Shown here: one piece after another, positions 33,441 through 39,624 of the stretch | Layout of the letters: each line of letters starts with the position of its first letter | Numbering within the stretch: the first letter of the stretch is position 1 | Assembly (NCBI GenBank): GCA_026392115.1 | Contig: JAPLCQ010000121.1 | Location: forward strand, 1 to 39,624 | DNA from: Armatimonadota bacterium | GTDB taxonomy: Bacteria > Armatimonadota > Chthonomonadetes > Chthonomonadales > CAJBBX01 | Length of the DNA stretch: 39,624 bases | Direction of reading: 5' to 3' | Notes under the pieces: model-generated | Told to the model about the DNA's origin: nothing | What the model saw: the letters and a program-made list of their open reading frames with translations, nothing else | Databases searched by the model: none | Position numbers and translations under genes: made by a program

Positions 33441-34736
33441 ATGCAACCGTCGCACCGCCACTTCCGCGTACGCCCGATCATCGTTCCGGCCAACGCCGAG
33501 GCGGAGATCGTCATCGAGCCGCTCCACGGCCACGTGCGTCTGGACCCGGCCGTTTCCTACGAGGTGCGGGGCTACCCCTGCGAGGAGTTCGCCCAGCGGA
33601 CCGGATGGCCGGAGAGGCCCCTGGCCTCCGCGACGGTGGTCGATGGCTCCATGCGGGTCCGCTGCTGGTTCGAGGGCGAGCAGGAGCACGTGCTGCTGGT
33701 GGAGCGGCTTGAGGGCGAGCGCCGCGTGACGGTGGCCGACATCCGGGTCTACTCGCTGGAGCCGGACCTGCTGGCGCGGAGGCCCTACAAGGGCGACCTG
33801 CATATCCACACCAACCGCTCCGACGGCCGCGAGTCGCCGGCCTACGTGGCGGGCCGGGCGCGGGAGATCGGGCTCGACTTCCAGGCCATCACCGACCACC
33901 GCCGCTACGAGCCCTCGCTGGAGGCCATCGCCGCCTACGAGGGCGTCGAGATCGACCTGCGCCTCTTCCCCGGCGAGGAGGTCCACCCGCCGCGGAACCC
34001 GATCCACATCATCAACTTCGGCGGCTCGTTCAGCGTCAACGCCCTCTTCCAGGATGCCGACGCCTATGCCGCCGCCGTGCGGCAGGTGGCCGACGAGCTG
34101 CCCGAGCCGCCCGCCGGAGTGGACCCCTACCAGTACGCCTCGTCCACCTGGTGCTTCCGCAAGATCCGCGAGGCGGGCGGGCTGGGCATCTTCTGCCACC
34201 CATACTGGTTCACCGACCACCGCTACACCCCTTCCGGCGCCCTGACGAGCCACCTCTTCCGCGAGCGGCCCTTCGACGCCTACGAGGTCATCGGCGGCTA
34301 CCACCTGCACGAGGCCGACAGCAACACGCTGCAGGTGGCCCGCTACCACGACGAGCGGGCCGAGGGGCGCACGCACCCCATCGTCGGCGTTTCCGACGCC
34401 CACGGGTGCGATCGCAACGAGCTATTCGGCTGGTACTACACCATCGTCTTCGCTGCGGACGGCGGCTTGCCGGGGCTGATCGATGCCGTCAAGGGTCTCT
34501 ACTCCACCGCCGTCGAGGCTCTGCCGGGGCAGGTGGCGCGGGCATTCGGGCCGTTCCGGCTGGTGAAGTACTCGCTCTTTCTCATGCGCGAGTACTTCCC
34601 GCGGCTCGACGAGCTCTGCGCCGAGGAGGGGCGGCTCATGCTGGCCCATGCCGCCGGTGACGCGTCCGCGGCCCAGGCGCTGGCCCGCCTGAGCGGCCGC
34701 ACATCGCGGCTCTCCGCCGAACTCATTCGTCGCTAG
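33441..34736 (+). CDS. PHP-domain metal-dependent phosphoesterase-like protein
   Basis: 431 residues. An N-terminal beta domain of about 115 residues precedes a PHP domain with all its metal-binding motifs: GDLHIHTNRSDG, ITDHR, GEEVH, FCHPYW and GVSDAHG. There is no export signal. PHP proteins hydrolyse phosphoester or related bonds using two or three metals; the specific substrate is unknown. It sits 30 bases after the GxGYxYP gene and 21 bases before the metallopeptidase gene, so co-transcription is likely. Confidence 0.85.
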   Translation: MQPSHRHFRVRPIIVPANAEAEIVIEPLHGHVRLDPAVSYEVRGYPCEEFAQRTGWPERPLASATVVDGSMRVRCWFEGEQEHVLLVERLEGERRVTVADIRVYSLEPDLLARRPYKGDLHIHTNRSDGRESPAYVAGRAREIGLDFQAITDHRRYEPSLEAIAAYEGVEIDLRLFPGEEVHPPRNPIHIINFGGSFSVNALFQDADAYAAAVRQVADELPEPPAGVDPYQYASSTWCFRKIREAGGLGIFCHPYWFTDHRYTPSGALTSHLFRERPFDAYEVIGGYHLHEADSNTLQVARYHDERAEGRTHPIVGVSDAHGCDRNELFGWYYTIVFAADGGLPGLIDAVKGLYSTAVEALPGQVARAFGPFRLVKYSLFLMREYFPRLDELCAEEGRLMLAHAAGDASAAQALARLSGRTSRLSAELIRR

Positions 34737-34757
34737 CGCCGTCCTGAGGAGGCTTCC

Positions 34758-36137
34758 ATGCACGCCACGCTACTCGCCGCCGTCGTCCTTGCCGCCGCGC
34801 CGCGCATCCACTGCGTCAGCGACATCTCGCACGAGTTCACCTTCTACATGGACGGCCGCTTCTTCAACCAGTACGTGGGCGAGGCAGGCGGCACCGACGT
34901 GCGGAACTGGGGCACGCTCTGGAAGCTGGACCTGGCCAACGCCAACCTGCTGGCCCTGAGCAGCGGCTCCGGCCCGGTCGCCTACGACCCGCGCACGGTG
35001 GCGCACGTCCGCAAGTTCGTCGAGGGCGGCGGCGCGGCGCTGATCATGGCCGACCGATCCGGCCTGCCGGCGGCGACGAAGCTGCCCATCGCCGACGTGG
35101 CGGCGGCCTTCGGCGCGGGCTTCCTGGCAGAGAAGGCCGAACTGCCCCTGCGGGCCGAGGCGAAGCTGGGCGCCCAGAAGGTGGAGTTCTACGGCGGCGG
35201 CACGCTGGAGCTCAAGCCCGGCTGGGAGCCGCTGGTGACCGACGCCCGCGGCAAGCCCCTCCTGGCTCGGCGCGGCGTGGGCAAGGGATGCGTACTGGTG
35301 GGCATTCGCGGCCTCTTCGGCAACCGGCCGGATGCGTCGGACCCGATCAACGCCCAGTGGGTGCGGCCCCTGCTGCAGGAGGCGGTCAAGGGCAAGGCCG
35401 TCGACGCCGGCAAGCCCTTCCAGGGCCAGTCGGCCGAGCTGACCAAGAAGCTGGGCGCGCTCACCGTGGAGTACCACGAGGGCACCAAGCAGTTCGCCGA
35501 CGCCATCGCGAAGGAGTACTTCATCGTTCGCGAGCATCTGGTGAAGATCACCGGCGTTCCGCCCTCGGCGGGGACCCTCACCAACCTCCTCATGCTCCCC
35601 ACCGGCGGCGGTGGCTTCTCCAGCGGCGACCGCATCGGCATCGGGGCCTGGTGGGGCGACTTCCCCAAGAACCGCTACCCCATGATCGAGCTGATCGGCC
35701 ACGAGGCGGCCCATTCGTGGGTGCTGCCCTATGCCGAGCCGGTCTGGAACGAGCCCATCGCCACCTACCTGGGCATTCAGGTGGGGAAGGCCATGGGCAT
35801 GCCCGAGGCCCAGAAGACGCTGGAAGGCGCCATCGAGCGGGCGCGGCGCGACGACCCGGAGATGCGCAGAATCGACATCGGCGCACCGGGCGCGCCCAAC
35901 GCCGTGGTCTGGGGCAAGACCTTCTGGATTTTCGAGCAACTACGCGCCAAGTACGGCGACGACGCCATGGCGAAGTATTTCCAGGCCAAGCGCCGCCTCC
36001 TGAAGCCCGGCCGCAAGGGCTACAGCCTGGACGACTGCGTGGCAGTATGGAGCGCCGCGGTAGGCGAGGACCTCTTCCCCTGGTTCCGCTCCATCGGCGT
36101 ATCGGTGGAGCGCGCCAAGGCCGACGTGGGCGCGTAG
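34758..36137 (+). CDS. Secreted HEXXH metallopeptidase-like protein
   Basis: 459 residues with a short signal peptide (MHATLLAAVVLAAAPRIHC). Residues about 15-215 look like a GATase/ThuA-type domain (VRKFVEGGGAALIMADR, GKGCVLVGIRGLFGNRP). The C-terminal half has HEAAH (His315, Glu316, His319) followed by Glu332 in WNEPIA, a gluzincin-type zinc site. The short HEXXH-to-Glu distance recalls M60-like peptidases more than M1. Mucin- or glycoprotein-directed activity would fit the glycosidase neighbours but is inference. Confidence 0.7.
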   Translation: MHATLLAAVVLAAAPRIHCVSDISHEFTFYMDGRFFNQYVGEAGGTDVRNWGTLWKLDLANANLLALSSGSGPVAYDPRTVAHVRKFVEGGGAALIMADRSGLPAATKLPIADVAAAFGAGFLAEKAELPLRAEAKLGAQKVEFYGGGTLELKPGWEPLVTDARGKPLLARRGVGKGCVLVGIRGLFGNRPDASDPINAQWVRPLLQEAVKGKAVDAGKPFQGQSAELTKKLGALTVEYHEGTKQFADAIAKEYFIVREHLVKITGVPPSAGTLTNLLMLPTGGGGFSSGDRIGIGAWWGDFPKNRYPMIELIGHEAAHSWVLPYAEPVWNEPIATYLGIQVGKAMGMPEAQKTLEGAIERARRDDPEMRRIDIGAPGAPNAVVWGKTFWIFEQLRAKYGDDAMAKYFQAKRRLLKPGRKGYSLDDCVAVWSAAVGEDLFPWFRSIGVSVERAKADVGA

Positions 36138-36177
36138 GGACGGAGGTCGGCAGAGAATGGGCGCAAAGCCAAGGCTG

Positions 36178-36304
36178 ACGCGCCACCGGCTGTGTGGCCG
36201 TAAGCCCCAGGCCGTCGGTCGAGCGCCTGTTCTCCGCGAGGCGGACAGGCGTATCGAGACCCCGGTCGCCGTCCAGTCGCCGAAGGGCGACTTCCCGCCG
36301 TTCG
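36178..36304. repeat. 127-bp direct repeat, copy 1, continuing into a 62-bp core copy
   Basis: Identical, as far as I can align by eye, to 36491-36617. It contains a long stem (CGCCTG...CAGGCG, with TCCGC/GCGGA inside) and, from 36265, the 62-bp core with the GTCGCC-GAAG-GGCGAC hairpin. The core continues to 36326. Confidence 0.9.
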
Positions 36305-36355
36305 TTGCAGCGGTTTCAACCGCCCGCACCCCGCGCGCCCCACCGCGCCGCCGCT

Positions 36356-36383
36356 GGTGGCTCGGGCCTCTGTGCCCGAGTCC
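36356..36383. repeat. Dispersed 28-bp palindromic element, copy 2
   Basis: CTCGGGC, a CTCTGT loop and GCCCGAG. Second copy of the element at 19053-19080, one loop base different. Confidence 0.75.
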
Positions 36384-36490
36384 GGCAGACGGGGCGCGCC
36401 GTGGCTCCGATACGGCCCGCGCGAACGGCTGCGCGGGCCTACTCAACCGACGACCGGGCGGGCTGCGCACTCGGTGCAACGGCACCGGCG

Positions 36491-36617
36491 ACGCGCCACC
36501 GGCTGTGTGGCCGTAAGCCCCAGGCCGTCGGTCGAGCGCCTGTTCTCCGCGAGGCGGACAGGCGTATCGAGACCCCGGTCGCCGTCCAGTCGCCGAAGGG
36601 CGACTTCCCGCCGTTCG
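36491..36617. repeat. 127-bp direct repeat, copy 2
   Basis: 313 bases downstream of copy 1 and the same sequence. Here the 62-bp core is cut after 40 bases (36578-36617) and joins unique DNA leading into the next gene. Confidence 0.9.
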
Positions 36618-36649
36618 GGGCCGTTAGCCCCGTATCCGGGAGGCCTGCC

Positions 36650-37618
36650 ATGGATTCGCTCAACAACCTCACTCGCCGCCAGTTCATCGGAGCGGCGGCC
36701 GCCGTGCCCGCCGCCTCGGCCGCTCTGGCGTCGGATGCCGAGCTCGTGCAGCAGGAGCCTGCGCCGGAGCCGATCCCGCTCGGCGCCATCGGCAAGGTGA
36801 AGATCAGCCGCATGCTCCTGGGTGGCAACCTCATCGGCGGATGGATGCACTCCCGCGACCTGCAGTACGTGGGCCGCCTCTTCCGGGCCTACGTCACCGA
36901 GCAGAAGATCATGGAGACCATCGCGCTGGCCGAGAAGCACGGCATCAACACAGTCTTCGAGACCGGCGGCGACTTCGTGCTGCGCCACAACAAAGAGAAC
37001 CGCGGCCACATGCAGTTCATCCCGCACATCGAGGTGAACGCGGGCCAGTCGGAGCAGGCCCTGAAGGACCACATCAAGGCCCAGGCCGAAAGCGGAGCGT
37101 GCGCGCTCTACGTCTGGGGAGTCTCGTCGGACACGCTGATGATGAACGGACAGGCGGGCAAGCTGGCCCGCGCCGTGGAGTTGGCCAAGGCGCATGGCAT
37201 GCCCATCGGCGTCGGCTCGCACTCGCTGCTGGTGCCGAAGGAGATGGAGAAGCTGGGCGCGCCGGTGGACTTCTACGTGAAGACGCTCCACAAGGACGAC
37301 TACCCCAGCGCCACTCCCAAGGAGAAGCGCAAGGAGTTCATGTGGGTCACGGGGGAGAACGGCTATTACGACAATATTTGGTGCATTAATCCTGAAGAAA
37401 CTATTCAGTTTATGAAGTCCGTGGCCAAGCCCTGGATCGCTTTCAAGATCCTGGCCGCCGGCGCCTACCACCCCCGCGACGCCTTCAAGTACGCCTTCAG
37501 CAGCGGCGCCGACTTCGTGGCCGTGGGCATGTTCGACTTCCAGATCCGCGAGAACTGCGAGATCCTCAGCCGCACCGTGCGCGACACCAAGGTGCGCGAC
37601 AGGGAGTGGCGGGGCTAG
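36650..37618 (+). CDS. Tat-exported TIM-barrel-like protein (possibly aldo/keto reductase-related)
   Basis: 322 residues. A twin-arginine signal (TRRQFIGAAAAVPAASAALA) indicates folded export. The body suggests a barrel (ISRMLLGGNLIGGW, IALAEKHGINTVFETGGDFV, WIAFKILAAGAYHPRDAFKY) resembling AKR-type or related oxidoreductase families, but I see no intact catalytic set. ATG 36650 follows GGGAGG. Codons from about 37363 to 37419 are strikingly AT-rich (19 of 57 bases G or C) although the reading frame is intact; see findings. Confidence 0.65.
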   Translation: MDSLNNLTRRQFIGAAAAVPAASAALASDAELVQQEPAPEPIPLGAIGKVKISRMLLGGNLIGGWMHSRDLQYVGRLFRAYVTEQKIMETIALAEKHGINTVFETGGDFVLRHNKENRGHMQFIPHIEVNAGQSEQALKDHIKAQAESGACALYVWGVSSDTLMMNGQAGKLARAVELAKAHGMPIGVGSHSLLVPKEMEKLGAPVDFYVKTLHKDDYPSATPKEKRKEFMWVTGENGYYDNIWCINPEETIQFMKSVAKPWIAFKILAAGAYHPRDAFKYAFSSGADFVAVGMFDFQIRENCEILSRTVRDTKVRDREWRG

Positions 37619-37671
37619 CCGCCCCGGCGTCTGCGGTATCCTCTCGGCACCCTACGCACACGGAGTGGCGC

Positions 37672-38580
37672 ATGCCCGAAGCCGGTTGGGTCTTCAATAT
37701 CCAGAGGTTCTCCCTGCACGACGGGCCGGGCATCCGCACCACCGTCTTCATGAAGGGCTGCCCGCTCCGCTGCCTCTGGTGCCACAACCCCGAGGGGCTG
37801 GAGAGCCGGCCCCAGGTGCGGCTCACCTCCAGCCTCTGCACCCACTGCGGCCGTTGCGCCGAAGCCTGTGAGCATGGCGGCCACACGGTAACGCCTGAGA
37901 GCCACGACCTCCACCTCGAGGGATGCGTGCGTTGCGGCCAGTGCGTGGAGGCCTGCTACGCCGGCGCCGTGGAGATGGTCGGCTCGCGCATGACCACCGA
38001 GGAGGCCATGGCCGTGGTGCGCCGCGACGTGCCATTCTACGATCAGTCGAAGGGCGGCATGACCCTCTCCGGCGGCGAGCCCATGGCCCAGTTCGCGTTC
38101 ACCCGCGAGATGCTGCAGATCGCCCGCGACGAGGCCATCGGCGCCGCCATGGAGACCTCGGCCTTCTGCCCCTGGGAGCGGCTGGAGGAGCTGCTGCCCC
38201 TCTGCGACCTGCTGATGGTGGACCTGAAGCACACCGACGACGCCCGCCATCGTGAGCTCACCGGCGTCTCGAACGTGCCGATCCTGGCGAACCTGACCCG
38301 CCTCTCGGAGGCCGGCATCCCCCTGATCCTACGGACGCCATGGATCCCCGGCCGCAACGCGGAGGAGCCCTTCCTGCAGGGGCTCATCGACTTCGTCGGC
38401 GGGCTGCCGAAGAAGCCGCCCATAGAGTTCATGCCCTACCACCGCCTGGGTCTGAGCAAGTGGGAGTCGCTGGGTTCCGACGCCACTATGGACCACGAAA
38501 CGCCCGCCGCCACCAAGGCCGACGTGCAGCCCTGGATCGACCGCTGCGCCCAGGCCGGACTGGAAGCCACCATCCGCTGA
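37672..38580 (+). CDS. Glycyl-radical enzyme activating enzyme (radical SAM, two extra 4Fe-4S clusters)
   Basis: 302 residues. The radical SAM motif CX3CX2C is at Cys30, Cys34 and Cys37 (GCPLRCLWCHNP). It is followed by a ferredoxin-like insert with CTHCGRCAEAC and CVRCGQCVEAC, typical of PflA-type activases outside the PFL/NrdG core. SGGEPMAQ is the SAM-binding GGE motif and VDLKHTD follows the family pattern. Such enzymes install the glycyl radical on a partner enzyme by reductive SAM cleavage. No glycyl-radical enzyme lies in the window; the partner may be elsewhere. ATG 37672 has GGAG upstream. Confidence 0.9.
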   Translation: MPEAGWVFNIQRFSLHDGPGIRTTVFMKGCPLRCLWCHNPEGLESRPQVRLTSSLCTHCGRCAEACEHGGHTVTPESHDLHLEGCVRCGQCVEACYAGAVEMVGSRMTTEEAMAVVRRDVPFYDQSKGGMTLSGGEPMAQFAFTREMLQIARDEAIGAAMETSAFCPWERLEELLPLCDLLMVDLKHTDDARHRELTGVSNVPILANLTRLSEAGIPLILRTPWIPGRNAEEPFLQGLIDFVGGLPKKPPIEFMPYHRLGLSKWESLGSDATMDHETPAATKADVQPWIDRCAQAGLEATIR

Positions 38581-38591
38581 GGAGGCCGCCC

Positions 38592-39624
38592 GTGAACTCC
38601 ATCCGCTTGACCGACGCCGTCGGCCCCCTCTTCGCCGGCGCCCAGGCCGGCATGGACCGCCAGATCGACGACACGGGTTCGCCGGACCACGGCGGCCCGG
38701 TGAACGCCGCGTGGGGCATCCCGGACCCGAGTTCCGCCATCGGCCTCACGGCCACGCTGGCCCTGGCGCTGGTGGTCCGCCGCCTGCGCCCCGACCTGGC
38801 GCCCGCCCGGCCCGATGACGGCCTTCTCCTGCGCCGGGGCGCGGAGGCGGCCGACTTCCTGCTCCGCTGCCAGCGCCCCTCGGGCCTGACCGACCTCCTG
38901 GACTGCAACTACGACTCGTCGCCCGATGCCGGCTTCGCCGTGCAGGCCATGTGCCCCGTCATCGAGCTCGGCCGACGGGCCCTGCCCGGCCAACCCGATC
39001 TGGCGCCGGTACTGGAGCGCGTCGAGCGCTTCACCCGAGCCGCCACCGTGGGCATGCTCACGGGCGGCTTCCACACTCCGAACCACCGCTGGGTCATCGC
39101 CGGGGCCCTGGCGCGGGCGGGCGGGCTCTACCCGGACATCGACGTCCAGCCCGTCATCGACGCCTACCTCGCCGAGGGGATCGACGCCGACGAAGAGGGC
39201 TTCTTCATCGAGCGGAGCGCGGGCGTCTATGATCCGATCTGCGACCGGTCGCTCCTGCTGCTCTGGCGCGCGCTGGGCGACGAGCCTTCGCGGGATGCGG
39301 CCCTGCGCAATCTGGACCTGAACCTCCTCATGCTCAACGCCGACGGCACGGCCGAGACAGGCCTCTCGCGGCGGCAGGACTACGGCGTGCGAAGCGTGCC
39401 CGGCTCCATGGCGTTGGCCTACCTGCTCGGCTACGAGGCGCGGCCCGACCCCCGCTACCTCGCCGCCGCCCAGTTGCTCTGGGATCGCGGCAGGGGCGAT
39501 GCCTCGGGCGTGGCCTCCTACCTGATCGCCGCCGGGGTCGACGAGCTGGTGACGCCCGACGGCGCGTTCCCCTTCGACTTCCAGCGTATATTGCCCGCCA
39601 ACGGCATCTGGCGCATGCGGCGGG
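38592..39624 (+). CDS. Alpha/alpha-toroid (heparinase/GH-like) protein, N-terminal part
   Basis: GTG 38592 follows GGAGG by six bases, 11 bases after the activase stop. The frame stays open to the window end (344 residues shown). Helical pairs such as GLTATLALALVVRRLRP, GAEAADFLLRCQRPSGL and AALRNLDLNLLML, and the motif FIERSAGVYDPICDRS, suggest an alpha/alpha barrel like those of heparinase-type lyases and GH88/105 hydrolases. No signal peptide is visible. Truncated by the window edge, so the catalytic part may be missing. Confidence 0.65.
   Translation, partial: MNSIRLTDAVGPLFAGAQAGMDRQIDDTGSPDHGGPVNAAWGIPDPSSAIGLTATLALALVVRRLRPDLAPARPDDGLLLRRGAEAADFLLRCQRPSGLTDLLDCNYDSSPDAGFAVQAMCPVIELGRRALPGQPDLAPVLERVERFTRAATVGMLTGGFHTPNHRWVIAGALARAGGLYPDIDVQPVIDAYLAEGIDADEEGFFIERSAGVYDPICDRSLLLLWRALGDEPSRDAALRNLDLNLLMLNADGTAETGLSRRQDYGVRSVPGSMALAYLLGYEARPDPRYLAAAQLLWDRGRGDASGVASYLIAAGVDELVTPDGAFPFDFQRILPANGIWRMRR

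Larger units (their letters stand above)
36138..36649. other. Repeat-filled intergenic region
   Basis: No gene. It holds two identical 127-bp repeats, the 28-bp palindrome between them and one full plus one truncated copy of the 62-bp core also found at 12.3-12.6 kb. The right end supplies the ribosome binding site (GGGAGG) of the next gene. Confidence 0.8.

Overview
The window is GC-rich bacterial DNA with genes on both strands, Shine-Dalgarno-type starts (several GTG/TTG), many exported proteins with signal peptides or lipoboxes, and no rRNA or tRNA that I could see. The mix of families points to Armatimonadota or a PVC-like lineage (Planctomycetes/Verrucomicrobia/Lentisphaerae): a pseudopilin with an H-X9-DG motif, two HzsA-related multihaem proteins, a GxGYxYP protein, and HEAT proteins with LLRPA tails. 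This is an inference from gene families; no marker gene settles it.

Layout. 0-2.8 kb: the end of a HEAT-repeat gene, a GH130 glycosidase/phosphorylase and cinA. 2.8-3.8 kb: a second HEAT/LLRPA gene broken by a frameshift and bracketed by two copies of a 51-bp repeat. 3.8-10.65 kb: a visibly less GC-rich island bracketed by a 196-bp direct repeat that is the 3' end of the secreted-protein gene at 10.5-11.7 kb. It carries a LuxR-type HTH protein, a DsbA-like thiol oxidoreductase, a 12-cysteine secreted protein, an anchored exported protein, an O-antigen ligase/polymerase, a GT51 transglycosylase and a pseudopilin. 11.7-12.7 kb: a HepT toxin-like gene with only the tail of its MntA partner, then a tandem array of a structured repeat.

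12.7-21.6 kb: two large HzsA-related, CxxCH-containing secreted proteins flank a minus-strand pair (a YjbH-like outer-membrane protein and a lipoprotein). 21.7-26.6 kb: a GH51-type arabinofuranosidase with a frameshift, a PEBP-family lipoprotein, an AAA ATPase with DUF4143, a small membrane protein and a DinB-like protein. 26.7-36.1 kb: a closely packed plus-strand run of nitrilase-type amidohydrolase, degenerate aldo/keto reductase, GH39-like glycosidase with discoidin domain, GxGYxYP protein, PHP phosphoesterase and HEXXH metallopeptidase. 36.1-36.65 kb: a second cluster of structured repeats. 36.65-39.6 kb: a Tat-exported barrel-like protein, a glycyl-radical-enzyme activase and the start of an alpha/alpha-toroid protein cut by the window edge.

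Working picture: a saprophytic, polysaccharide-degrading bacterium with many exported glycan-active proteins and c-type cytochrome-like proteins, plus a foreign-looking cell-surface island inserted at the cinA 3' junction. The most unusual feature is the nested pair of direct repeats around that junction. They allow the ancestral arrangement (cinA meeting the 390-residue secreted-protein gene tail to tail) to be reconstructed, with two separate insertions between them.
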